From contig NC_073744.1 in NCBI RefSeq assembly GCF_029784135.1, positions 27,696,981-27,760,980 of the forward strand: a stretch of 64,000 bases of DNA, written 5' to 3'. This stretch comes from Toxorhynchites rutilus septentrionalis. Lineage: Eukaryota; Arthropoda; Insecta; Diptera; Culicidae. The notes below the pieces were generated by a model, which saw only the letters and a list, made by a program, of their open reading frames with translations, ran no database searches and was not told where the DNA came from. Position 1 is the first letter of the stretch. Each line of letters opens with the position of its first letter. The position numbers and the translations under genes were made by a program. This document shows, piece by piece, positions 1-10,926 of the stretch.

Positions 1-830
1 CCTACATCACTCCGGTTATGTCCCCGACATTACCCACCCGTCTTTTTTATTCATGATATCAATTCCGGACACTTTTGCTTTTAAAATCGAACACTCGTAT
101 GCGACCCCTGTAATAACAAATTTCGTCGTTTATCGCATCCGCCGTCCGGATTTAAAATTATCTTCTGAGTGTGCTTGATAGCGCCCGAAATCTTCGAAAA
201 TGAAAACTGAAAATCGACTCTCTTCTCAGTACCTTCGTTTCGACTAGGACTACTTCGGCATTCGCCGCCAACATGATTTGAATTGACTGGAAAATTAATT
301 GACGAGCGCTAAGAGCGAGGATAACTGAACTATTGTAGTCAATGATTATTCTAATTGACGTGACTAATGAATACAAATCTGCCTCTTCAATGAACTGACT
401 TCAATCCACACTTCTACTTCCCCCTGACATGAATCTTTTTACCCGCGTACACAATCTTATTTTTACTTCCATATAAAGTAAAACGAAAACGTGATTTCTG
501 TAGCAAAAAAGTGGTTACACCATTAATGGATGGTTATTGTCTACCCACCGAGAACTCAAACCAACGAACTTATTAGTTATTATTAGGTATACTATAAAGG
601 TACTCGCATTAGTATTAGTAAATAGCATGCGAAATAACCTGCAGTTTGGGAGAAACTCTAAACCAAATTTTAGTTCACTTTGTCTCCGAGTTCAATTTTG
701 TGAAAAAACATTCAGAAAAACGGGTTTATATTAGCAAAATTTACAATTTTTTCAGTGGTTCTGAACACAACACTGCACGCTATTTCATACTTCTGAACCA
801 TTTTCGTGTACGATACAAACAAATCTCGTG
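1..830. other. Intergenic DNA, nothing recognised
   Basis: AT-rich sequence without a supported gene. The short open frames here have no recognisable domain, no splice context and no unusual composition. No inverted or tandem repeat stood out by eye. Confidence 0.5.
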
Positions 831-831
831 C

Positions 832-978
832 ACCCGTGTCCGAGTGGTTAGCTTCTCACATTATCATGTCGGATGTTCGGGTTTGGTTCCCGCTCTGGTC
901 GGGGGATTTTTGAGACGTTGAGACGGCAAAAAGTTCCACAGGGAACGTTAACGTCATTCAAGAAAAAAGAAGACAAAC
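832..978 (+). mobile_element. tRNA-derived SINE, Feilai-like, internally deleted
   Basis: The 5' part looks like a tRNA promoter: an A-box-like stretch (GTCCGAGTGGTTAGC, about 838-852) and a B-box-like stretch (GGGTTTGGTTCCC, about 877-889), followed by GCTCTGGTCGGGGG. The 3' part (GTTGAGACGGC, then TTCC..GGAACGTTA, then an AAGAAAAAAGAAG tail) resembles, from memory, the 3' end of Feilai SINEs of Aedes aegypti. The middle of the family seems to be missing, so this is probably a deleted copy. The family name is from recall of its ends, not from an alignment. Confidence 0.6.
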
Positions 979-1619
979 AAATTTAGCTCACCTGTGGTAT
1001 ATGTCAAACCATGTTGAACTCAAACATCGATACATGCATACATGATACTTAAGAGAGAGAGAAACGGATTCAATCTGGAAGGAGTCACTTGATAGCGTCT
1101 AAACGCCTGACTGACTGCTGAGTCTTCTTGATGGAGAAACTGTTGGAAGAAGCCAAAAGTCATTTCCAATTGAATACGAAAGGGAATTTCTTCAAAGTCC
1201 CCTGACTATCCTCAGTTAACACTAGAAAGACCGAAACTTAGTATATACCTATAATGCCGTTCTTCGCATAGTTGCATAGCAACTGAAAAAACACAATCAA
1301 AGTTTTCTCGCATATTTGTCCACCAGAAGCTTTAAGAATTTCAATTTAGCAATACACCGGGGTTTTTTATAAGCACTATACTATTGTTTAATGAAATGTG
1401 ATGAGATCCCCTCACTGAATCAATCAAGCTTGATTACGGGTTTAAAAACTCATGGTGGGACTGTTATGCCTAGAATATCAACATGAGACAAATTGAACTT
1501 GATGTTGTTTTTTGATATACTGGGAACAAACAATAATTTTTTAGTGTTTTTTCGAAAGATAATGCATAGAAACATCGTTTTATGAAGAAATGAGTGATCT
1601 GCAACACCTTCGCAGAATA
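979..1619. other. Intergenic DNA, nothing recognised
   Basis: No supported coding region, RNA gene or repeat end was seen here. Confidence 0.45.
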
Positions 1620-1806
1620 TAAATCTCTTTGTTATAGGAGGCGATCTGGCGTAGTGGTAACATCCATGCCTCTCACGCTAAAGGTCACGAGTTCAATTCT
1701 CACTCCCGACATTCTTCCAAAAATGGAAGTAAAAAGTACGAACCAGCCAAATGAGTTGAAAATCACTATAATACAGATAAAAAAAAAAAATCTCTTTGTT
1801 ATTAGG
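1620..1806 (+). mobile_element. tRNA-derived SINE (copy 1) with target-site duplication
   Basis: The body at about 1637-1787 begins GGAGGCGATCTGGCGTAGTG. It carries an A box (TGGCGTAGTGG) and a B-box-like GAGTTCAATTCTC, and ends in a run of A after ACAGAT. It is flanked by direct repeats AATCTCTTTGTTATAGG (left) and AATCTCTTTGTTATTAGG (right), as expected for LINE-driven insertion. The copy at 40108-40252 is nearly identical, differing at about four positions, so the family has moved fairly recently. Short open frames on both strands across it are part of the SINE and are not genes. Confidence 0.85.
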
Positions 1807-1873
1807 CATTCGCTAACAAGGTGTACACGTGTTCTGTGTACAATTTTGTGTTCTGCGTAGAACAGCAGTATAT

Positions 1874-2571
1874 TGCCCAAAAGCAGTCTAAATGACTGCT
1901 TTGTAAAAGATTATCTGATTTGTAAAGAAATTTATTTAAAATTAATTTTCAATATCTTTTATATCATTTACAGTTACATAACAAGTTATTAGTGAATATT
2001 AACAATAAATAAATTATTTTACTTTAAAAAATCATTTTTGAACTATTTATGTATTTTTTCAAAATGAAGTGGAAATCTTTTCATGTGTTTTTTATTACTT
2101 CAATAAACTTTCACATATTCATGCTTAAAATCTAGAACAGCTACTCATTTATTTTGTCCGCTTTTATATACTGTAAGAACACAATTCTCTGATTTACATA
2201 ACAGAGTTGAATAACGAGGCATGTTATCTTCCATTTGATAAGCTGATTTGGATAGTTCCCTTTTGTTTCCTCTAATGGTTCCAACTAGAATTGTTTTTTT
2301 GTCAATAATTTTGTCGCGAGTGACATGCTAGGGAATATTGGTCGTGATATTTCTTGAACATCTTGTAAATGGCTCGACAAGTTTCAGAACAACGTGTTCG
2401 CTGAGAAGAATTGATGATATTTCCCCAAATAAGAAAAAACATTCAAAACATTCATTCTAATTGTATGCCAAATTTATTGAGTTTATTAGGCGAAATTTAC
2501 TGAATTCAATAATAAAAGTAATTTTATTATTTAAAATTCCTCAAGCAATCAAAATGACTGCTTTTAGGCTA
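1874..2571. mobile_element. Candidate AT-rich MITE
   Basis: The left end reads CCCAAAAGCAGTC...GACTGCTTTG and the right end, reverse-complemented, reads CCTAAAAGCAGTC...GATTGCTTGA, giving imperfect terminal inverted repeats of about 25 bp. Each end is itself a small palindrome. The interior is AT-rich without a coding frame. The right end abuts the Tc1 element that follows. The exact boundaries and target duplication are uncertain. Confidence 0.45.
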
Positions 2572-3991
2572 TACACTCTGTCCAACTTCTATAAGACCAC
2601 CCTGATTCTATTTCGTTGCAACATAAACGGTTAGAATTTCAACAAGATACATTCATACATGGTTGAATGCTTAGAATAAAGTATATTTAACGTCAATTTC
2701 GTTGTTTGTTTATTTATTGTGCTTAAATATGATAATTTCAGCTGTCCAGTTTCTATAAGACCATTTCAAAATTCATAAGAATTATGAATGAAAAATTCAA
2801 AACGATCGGCTGATTTACATGTCAACAATTGGCAACCTTGCCATTTTGGCTAGTAACCTGTAAAATTCGTTTTGGAATACTTGTTCAAGAATCTCCCTAA
2901 GATTTTCAGCAAGATTTAAATCTGGAGAGCGAGCCGACCAGTCCCAAAAATTAAGTTTTTGGTCCTTAATTCATTGCTTAGTTTCCTTGCTGATATGAAT
3001 AGTAGCATTGTTTTGCTGGAATGTGATTTTTTTGTGACGATATCCACGCAAAAACGGTAGGAGAGAGGATTCCAGAACATGTATGTAATCCTTGAATGAT
3101 GTGAAAGCTATTTTGAGCTTTCCGGTTGCACAGAATCCCGCCCTAACCATGCACGAGCCTCCACCAAAATTCCTGGTTGAAAAATACTGTTCCTTCTTCC
3201 GTAAATCACGCCAGTACCCGTTGAAACCGTCAGAACCATCCTAATTGAACTTTTTTTCGTCAGTGAAGATAACCTGTACATTGAAGAACTTTTCGTTATG
3301 GTATATAGTAACATGTATTTTTTTGGAAGCATTCTTTGTCATAACATACCATGCCCCACTGTCGGTTCATGTGAGCTTTAGCAAAACTCAGACGTCTTCC
3401 GATGTGGGATGGTGCAAGATGAGGAGCTGTAACCTTTTAAGCCCTCTTCATGTAAGGACTTTTTACCAAAACTTGACGAATTGTCACCCGAGTAACATTT
3501 AAATTGAAATATTGTTTTATCTGTATAAATGATTTTGAGGTATTCTGCTGTTCTAGCTTTTTCCCGCTTATCCCGGTCAGAGAGCTTCGATTTACGTGTC
3601 CTTGAGGATTCGCCAAATAATTCAGCCCTACTTGATGGGATTGTCCAATCCGACGAGAAATTTCTATGATACCAACATTTTCTTGGTGAAATGCATCGAT
3701 TTATCTTTCTTTTCTCTCCGTGAGCACTTTTCTCTTCGATATTTTCCAGATTTATTGATCAAAACAATTAAAATAACGGAAAATGTAACTTTTCTTATAG
3801 AAACCTGACACCTGAAAAATACAAAAACATTCGTTTACGCACAGCGTTTGCACACACACATATGAAAATCATGCAGTGTATGGTACTTACCAATACCTAC
3901 ACACTAGAATATGAGTTAAATCACTGTTTGTTTACAATGACACAAAGCAGCAGAATCATCACCCGGTATTATAGAAGTTAGACAGAGTGTG
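2572..3991 (-). mobile_element. Tc1-like element (copy A), decayed transposase
   Basis: Terminal inverted repeats: the left starts TACACTCTGTCCAACTTCTA at 2572, and the right, at about 3968-3991, is its imperfect reverse complement (TATAGAAGTTAGACAGAGTG). The minus strand reads as a degraded Tc1 transposase. The first catalytic Asp lies in an IFTDEKKFNLDG motif near 3243-3274. The second-Asp region near 2994-3026 reads FQQNNATIH, with Asn in place of the usual Asp. SPDLNLAEN (about 2905-2935) keeps the Glu. Stops and frameshifts break the frame, so the protein is inactive. A related, split copy lies at 31183-35182. Confidence 0.8.
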
Positions 3992-5077
3992 TGATGTAAT
4001 TTCAATTTTATGGGAATAACTGTGGCAAACTGATTTCGAAATCAATAAATCACAACTCACATCACAGCGCGCCAATAAGCTGATAATACATGTTTTTACA
4101 TTCCTTGAATAATCGTGATTTGTATAACATCGCAATATCCGCCTTTCATTTTTCCTGTTCATCAATCATGCCCCAACGGGAACCGTTCGAAAATAATAGA
4201 TTCTCGCTATCAGTTGAATCCCACAACGTTCTGTTGTCACGACACAAGGTGCCGCAGTCTGTCGCAGGAAGCGGGTAACACATTTCAATCAACCAATCTG
4301 AACTGCAACCGATGTCCTTTTCCCGCTGCAGTGCCATCGCGAATACAAATGCCACTCGTGAATTGGCTTAATCCTTCCAACGATTCAGCAAAGAATTATA
4401 TCGATTTTCGCCCAACGGGGGAATTCGCCCCACTGTCCCTCAACTCGATTGTGTTTGTGTGTTACTAACGTCACATAATCGGTTTAGTTGACGGTAAATA
4501 TCCCGCCCACACCGCTTGATTTGTCACATTAGAAGCTAAATTAAAAGGCTTCGGGAACGGGGCTTTAGCTACTTTTAAACATGCTGGTACATTATCTTTT
4601 CCGCCAGAATCCTGTCAGAAAGAGCGCGCATAGTTTTCCGTTTAATAATGAAATCGTATTTACTTCGTTATAATTTTCATCTTTATAGTAAAAAATTCTT
4701 TCCTCGCGATGTAATGAACTACTTAATCAATGAGCTAACCCTCACAACAACACAATTGTCTGAAACTTTCCGTTCAAAACTGAGTATACTGCAGATCCTG
4801 TAAGTATATTACACATTTCATTACCCGTGCCATAAATCGGAGTTTGTCCATTGCGCCGCTGCTTGGGGTACGGAAATGGAACTGGGCGGTAATAAATTTT
4901 CAACGGGCAATAAAATCCAACTTCTCATCATCAGCCGACGCTGTCTCCGCGAGGACCAGGGCAGATAATTGTAGCGTCCAAATCTCGCGCGCGGTAATGT
5001 CGCTTATCGGCTTGAGGCGGGGGGCCGGGGATTTCTTTCATTGCCAACAAATGAGCGCGTTGTTAGATTTCCACAAC
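3992..5077. other. Intergenic DNA downstream of the minus-strand gene
   Basis: No repeat ends were recognised. The stretches at about 4150-4470 and 4840-5040 are less AT-rich than their surroundings and look single-copy, but their open frames show no domain, signal peptide or splice logic. They could be conserved non-coding DNA or 3' UTR. Confidence 0.4.
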
Positions 5078-5083
5078 TTTATT
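5078..5083 (-). terminator. Candidate polyadenylation signal AATAAA
   Basis: On the minus strand this reads GAATAAAG. It lies about 160 bp downstream of the stop codon of the 5242-6428 gene, a plausible distance for its 3' UTR. No experimental support is available from sequence alone. Confidence 0.4.
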
Positions 5084-5143
5084 CACGTTCACATTTTGAT
5101 TTAAATTAAAAATTATTATCTACAAGTTGCTAGAAATGAGCTC

Positions 5144-5163
5144 GTGTGTGTGTGTGTGTGTGT
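5144..5163. repeat. (TG)n microsatellite
   Basis: About ten TG dinucleotides in a row, probably in the 3' UTR of the minus-strand gene. A shorter GT run lies at about 6833-6842. Confidence 0.8.
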
Positions 5164-5241
5164 TGAGGGAGGAGAATGCTAGGAAGTATGTGTGTATGTG
5201 CGTGTCATGATGATGGATGGAGTTGGTGAGCTTCCCACCTC

Positions 5242-6428
5242 TTAAGGGGAATCAGGTGAAACATCGATTCTGATGTCAATGTCGAACTCCGGTTCGTACA
5301 GATCGCCTGATTTGGTGTCCTCCGCTGCTTTGGTGGTTGTATATCGGATTCGGTTTGCTCCGTTGGTGCCAGTTTGGCTCAGTGCCTGACTCTGACCAGT
5401 TGATTGTGACACTGAGGGCGCAACATATGGTCGTATCGTGGTTGTTTGGGCTGGAGCAATGTACGGTCTCCGTGGGGGTGAGTATTTTACAGGCTGCTGT
5501 GCCGTGGCTGGCGACGGCGTGGTCAGCGATGGCGCGACATACGGCTTTCTCGTCGTACTATAATACGTACCGACTGGTCGATTCAGATATGCCTCCTTAA
5601 TGATTTTCTGTGCCTGGTTTGATGGGTGTGAATTGAAGTACGTGTAACCACCGGCGATGTAGTGGAAACCTGGAGTGTTCGAAGGAACCGTATCATTCGT
5701 GAGGAAACTCGTCCCAACCGGTTGATGACGGATCGTGGGTGTCGTCTGCTGGGTTGGAATGGTCGAAACAAAACTCGCCGCTTCGTTCACTCTCGACGAG
5801 GGCTCGTAGCTGCCGTGAGATACAATGTTCGTGTGCTTAAGCGCCGGCAGCTGTGCTCCGTGGGAAGTCCTGACGGGTCCGGGGAAGACACTTTTCGGCA
5901 GCAAGGTACCCATCGGTAACCATTTGCTGTCCTCATCGTGGTAATCATGGTCCTCCACGAAGGGACGCCGAAGCTTCTCATGACTTTCGAAAGTTGGAAG
6001 TGAATTTTGCTGCTTGAAGCTGGAATATATTGGCGCCGCCGTTGGCTGGAAATCATTCGTGTGGATCAACTCGTAGCCCGTGACAAAATACTTGTTGTGG
6101 TAGTAGGGCTGCTTCGAGGGCGATTTGCGCTTTGATTGCTGTTGGCGGTGACTGTGATGGCTGTGGGGATGATGAGATTTGCTTTTCCCTAACCGTGGCG
6201 CTGGGCCGCCGTCGTGATAACTGTGAAAAAAGAACAGAAGGTGAGAGAGAGGAAGTGATTGCGATTAGTCACGCACGCGAAACCAGCGAAATGTTAATTT
6301 TATTAGTAGACAGTGCATTATGGTACTCACTGATAATCATATTCATGACCGTCAACAAGTTTGATGTAGTCAACGCGATGCTCCGGCACGTCATACGATT
6401 TGACAAACTTTGCCAGGCAAAATATGCT
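5242..6428 (-). CDS. Unnamed His-rich then Pro/Thr-rich, probably secreted protein; last two coding exons
   Basis: Two exons are supported: 6428-6331 and 6220-5242, joined in phase 2 across a 110-bp intron with donor CA|GTGAGTAC and acceptor TTTTTTCACAG. The upstream acceptor is TTTTACAG|AGC. Together they encode 358 residues and a stop at 5242. The first residues, SIFCLAKFVKSYDVPEHRV, look like the end of a signal peptide, so the start codon lies in an unseen upstream exon. A block HEYDYHYHDGG bridges the intron, followed by a His/Ser/Lys-rich tract. The C-terminal half repeats a K/R-PY-V/I-AP motif three times (KPYVAPS, RPYIAPA, RPYVAPS) among Pro, Thr, Ser and Gln, then ends acidic (EPEFDIDIRIDVSPDSP). 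This composition fits an extracellular or cuticle-associated protein, but I do not recognise the family. Frames on the other strand are shadows. Confidence 0.75.
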
Positions 6429-7427
6429 CTGTAAAATGAGAAACGTCGTATTAGTTCAGGGAAGCATATGCGTGCAAGTGAGGGACAGAGACGCCGATGA
6501 AGAAAATAATGGCAACGGTAAATGGTTCGTGAATATTTCATGATTTGAGGACGCTTTGTTCGCTTGCGATGATTTCAGCAGCCTGTTGTCAAGGCACATC
6601 GTACATAGTCAATTACCCTGGTATGCTATAAAAATTCATGCCTTAGTATTACTAGGTAAGCAGCAACATTGACTGAGTTTACATGTAATTTATTTCGTTA
6701 TTCATTAGGGAATGGAAAGGAGTTTTTTTCGAATAAAAATTACATATTGAATACGAAAGGTGTGAAAAATATAGCATACCTTAGGTAGATGCCAAAAAAA
6801 GTTTTCAAGACTTGCTTGATTTGATTTTCGTATGTGTGTGTGTATCGACACATCACTTGCTTCGTCAATCTCTGTCAAGTCGTGGTTCTCCTTCTGTGTG
6901 TGTGTGTCAAATGCTAATAAAAGCCACCGGAATCAGGTTACGTTTATGACAAGGTAATCTAGACTCGAAGTGTGTAACGAAAAGATTCACTTATACACTC
7001 TCAACTATGACATCTTAGCTATGACGGAAAGCAGCGATCGCAAAGCAATTCATCCTTAACTTTTCAATAGGACCTATCTGTTTTGATCGATTCTCTTCAT
7101 CGACATTCTCTATCGCTAATAACTCAGCGGGAAAAGCATTCCCTAATCTATTCGATGATCAGTAACATCCGCGTAATCGGTCCAGTTTTCTGATGGGAGG
7201 AAACATGACTATATCGAGAGAAATATTCCTTCAAAGGAAATCGGGAGCAGCACCATCAACATTTCCAACCTAGCGATTCGGCCGGTTCTGACAGCTCAAT
7301 TCAAGCTCTGCGGCAAGAGGTATCGGAGAGCTACAGAAAGCTTCAGGTTTTCCCTTTCCCCTGGGTTTTGATTAGAAAGAAAACCTAATTGGAGTATCTT
7401 TATGCTGCAATGAATAAATATATAGGG
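6429..7427. other. Upstream DNA of the minus-strand gene; missing first exon not found
   Basis: The 5' exon of the 5242-6428 gene should lie upstream on the minus strand, here or further away, but no convincing ATG plus donor was seen. A short motif TACGTTTATGACAAGGTA near 6948-6965 recurs inverted near 12262-12290. Confidence 0.4.
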
Positions 7428-8153
7428 GAAAAGGGGGGAATTTGGACCACCTAAGCAAATCGCCTAATATTTCCAAACCAATACGGTCTAAATCAAAAAT
7501 GTCACATTGTATACTGTAACGTTTTCCGGTTGTTATAAATAAAAATGAATGAAAAATTTAAATGAATAAATTATAGCAACCAGTGCGGAATTAATAATAC
7601 GAAATGCCATTTATGCGTCGTAATTCCCAACTATTTCTTTGGGGTCCAGCTCCTCTCAAATAATTGCAAACGAGAAGGGAATATTCGGTGAATTTCTTTG
7701 CAAGAAATTTCACAGGCGGAAATCAATGGCCACTTGGCATACCACAGTTTTTTTTTTATTTAAGTCATTTATTTTTACAGGCTCAGTTACATAGGTTTAA
7801 AGGAGCCGAAGCATACCACAGTTAGAACCTGTAATTTTTTGGAACTCTTGGCCATTTCATTTGCGAAGCGGTCAGAGAGCGGAACGTTTTTCTTTAAGTG
7901 CGAATAAGTACAAAAAGGTATTTTAGTGGAATAGTATTTCGTTAATAGAAAAAAAGTAGTGTAATCAGTTTATTTTATTGTAACTAGATTTTTGCATTGG
8001 TGTAGTTATAAAGTTAAATAATTACATAATTCAAGTTTCGCTATATTTGAGTGTTTTTGGAGAAACCAAGGTAAATTTGATCTCTTCCCAACCTAACCCA
8101 ACACTCAATTGAGCGTTTCTGTTGAACAGATCGCCTGTTCAACAGGCAGCATA

Positions 8154-8462
8154 TCAGGGATTCTGGATATCCCATTTAACCGGAATAAACAGAGCTGAGG
8201 ATTCTTTATTCGCAACGAACGGGTGTGAGTAATCGAGGATCGCCCGACCGGCACTCGGCGTGTTTCGCAGTGTCCCGCAGCGTCCGTCCCCATACACTGC
8301 GTTTTTGAGTTTCCTGACCGCGGAATCCTGGTCGGTAGCAACGAGCAACAACGGTAGCTTAGCAAATTCAGCTGCGACTGTATCCAGCTCATTTTCATCG
8401 CACGCTATCAGTCCGGTAAAACCCTGCGCGCAGGTAGGTGACGAAAGTGTACGCATGGCCAT
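8154..8462 (-). other. Unidentified 102-codon open frame
   Basis: The frame contains a non-repetitive, protein-like stretch (TGLIACDENELDTVAAEFA, then LPLLLVATDQDSAVRKLK). It ends just outside the TTAA-flanked element at 8488. I do not recognise the protein. It has no clear splice sites and no Met-flanking context that marks a real start. It may be a captured or retroposed gene fragment, or an exon, or chance. A protein search would be decisive. Confidence 0.25.
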
Positions 8463-8483
8463 AGCGTAGAAACGTAACGCTAC

Positions 8484-9538
8484 TTAAGGTGAAGGTGGAA
8501 GCTAGCCACAAATGGCTGCCACAATGGCGCTCATTTCTTTCATCTCCCTCCCTCACCTCTCGCCCGAAAATCAATAATTTTGCGAAACAGTGTGAAGAAA
8601 ATTATCGTTTTCGCACACTTCCCATCAAGTAATATCAACCAAACTCTAATCGATTACTCACAAGATATTAAATTTTCATCTGCTTTCGCACCGTATAGTG
8701 AAGAACGTCGGAAAACTCGAGCAAGTGCTCTGAAAGTTAAATTTTCGTTTTTCAATCTTCTGCAATGGTTTTGTTTGTATTGGTGGAAGCATCGTTATTT
8801 TTTCGACACTGATGCCAAACAACATCATCGAAACAGCTATAAAAACCACTCAATAAAATGTTATTCCGGAGTCATAGCGTCCCATGTCATGAAAATCAAT
8901 AGAATAAAATTGTGTTGATATCAATACAATTATTATTTTTACGTTTAATGGGTCTATAATGTAAGTTTTAGCAACTTTAACATTGGGTAAGAAAATTGTA
9001 TTGCAGAGCTCGGAACACTACCACGGCTGCCTATGCTTTCAAAAACAGTAAACGGAAAAGTATTAAATTCAATCTAAATGCCTCGGCCAACGAAGAGAAG
9101 GGTTAAGGCTTTCCAACGTGAATATGTGAAAACAATACGATCAACGAAGGAAAATATTAAGGAATTATCAACATCGAGTTACTATGCGGAAGAACTTGTT
9201 AATACCAAAAGAGCCCCAATTCGCATGTGTTATAAATTTGCTCATGTTACGCTCGCGTATAATCAGAATCATATGCAAATGCACCTTCTATATATATTTA
9301 TATTTGCAATTGTTCATCGGAACATATCGTTCATACATTTTACTTTAGTATTGAATTGTTATTTGTTTTTTTTTTCAAATGTATTCAAAGACTCGTGTCA
9401 ATGAAGCGCCACACAGTCTGATAAGTGAATTGATCTATTTACGTGTGCTTTGCTCTTCTCTCACAAACACTATTACCCCATTTTTACACGAGGGTTTACC
9501 TATACTACTACAATGGCTAGCTTCCACCTTCACCTTAA
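8484..9538. mobile_element. TTAA-flanked non-autonomous element (piggyBac-like ends)
   Basis: TTAA at 8484-8487 and 9535-9538 bracket perfect 21-bp terminal inverted repeats starting GGTGAAGGTGGAAGCTAGCC. Similarity stops just inside the repeats. The interior (about 1,005 bp) holds an open frame at 9078-9404 beginning MPRPTKRRVKAFQREYVK, which I do not recognise, and no catalytic transposase motif. TTAA target duplication is the hallmark of piggyBac-type transposition, and the absence of a transposase suggests mobilisation in trans. Confidence 0.7.
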
Positions 9539-10926
9539 TTTCAAGTTTTATTGAGAGTGTTGGGAAGAGAGAGCTTTCGTTGAGAGTTTAGGATTTGAGT
9601 AGGGAAATAGAGGAAGATGAAGAGAGAAGGAAATAAATTGTAAATAGGGATGTAAATGAGTGGTTTTTTTTCATGAAATAATATTTCGTTTCGGTTAATT
9701 TTTATTAACTTTTCTGGTTGATTCCATCTCCTACAGCTACTTAATCGAATTGGGAAGGTTCCTGAAAATTCAGGTATTCGCGGAAATCGGAGTTTTGGGT
9801 TATCGCATTTTTTGCAGGGAAGTTCACGTAGGTTTCGTGACCTTTTCCCTATATCGTGCGTGGTCGTTCGAGGTTAGCTTGACCCTGAGAGAAATTCCAA
9901 TAGTTAGTCGGGCAAATAACACGACAGGTGGTCTCCCTTTGGGAGTGGCGCTAAAGCCACCTGATTTAGCTAAACTCGCGTATCGGGACTTCGAACGGTT
10001 ACAATACTTAGCTACACTTGTTTTCTCTCAATCAATAATGTTCAATAATCATATAAAGCTTCAAACTACCAAATATATCATAAAATAAAAGAGATGATTT
10101 TTGGACATTAAAATTTGATGCGGGGTGATTTGGTCCAGTGTGTGTTTCATCGAAAAAAACATATTTATGTTTATGTAAAGTATTTTGGGATAATGTTACA
10201 ATCAGTAACAGTGTTTTGGGATCGATACCAGGTGTCTTGGCCAGATTCCAGACCAGAAAAATTGGATTGACACCATCTCGAATTCTGCACGAATCTTTTC
10301 ATCCTGGTCGAACATTTTCAAACACTTTCGTTGTTGGCCAAAGAAAATCCGTTCTTGATGGCCTGAGTTGCTCTTTCAAGCTCCTCCTTCTTCCAACGTC
10401 GTCTGGCCATCCTCTTTTTGTAATTCCGTGACATCTGGAATCAATTACATCAAAAAAGCCTCAAACCTGTAGGACCAATTCACACCACAAAAACGTGTTC
10501 ATGTCACCCCACACAAAATGCAAAAATTAAAATGCAATTAATTCCATATATTGTTATCAAACTGACAGTTTCGCTGCATCAAATTGTTCCTCTTCTGTAG
10601 ACGAACAGAACTTTACTGCACAATACACGAAAAGTTTGTTTAATCAGCGGGAAAAACCTTAAAACCACGATCGGAAAACTCACATTTTTTTACAATCAAA
10701 GTGCTTGTTGTGTTCATGCTACCGTTTCCTTCCACCTGTCGAATTTTACCAAAGTTTTTTCACGTTTGTTACAAACGGTTCAATAATAAAAGAAAATGAC
10801 ATTATAAAAAATCCAAGTTGAGCCGTATTTTTTTAGATAAAGGGGTGGTCCAAATCACCCTGTATGTCCAACTCACCCCGTATTTGGACAAATTTATTAT
10901 ACCGCTCCATGATACTGGCAAAGCTA

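Larger units (their letters stand above)
7428..10890. mobile_element. Possible pogo-like composite element
   Basis: The left end (GGGGGGAATTTGGACCACC, about 7435) and the right end, reverse-complemented (GGGTGATTTGGACCACCCC, about 10841-10862), are similar and inverted. On the minus strand near 10335-10435 a start MSRNYKKRMARRRWKKEEL continues as ERATQAIKNG, which resembles the N-terminal DNA-binding domain of pogo/Pipsqueak-type transposases, then breaks down. The same block recurs at 29705-30340. A TTAA-flanked element lies inside (8488-9534). Whether the whole span is one element is uncertain; the N-terminal transposase remnant is the firmer part. Confidence 0.4.

Noticed and set aside
832..920. 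tRNA-like promoter considered as a true tRNA gene
   Set aside because: It cannot be folded into a clean acceptor stem by eye and continues into a SINE tail.
1632..1880. Open frames on both strands that recur at about 40100-40320
   Set aside because: They are the SINE read in two directions, which explains the near-identical predicted proteins.
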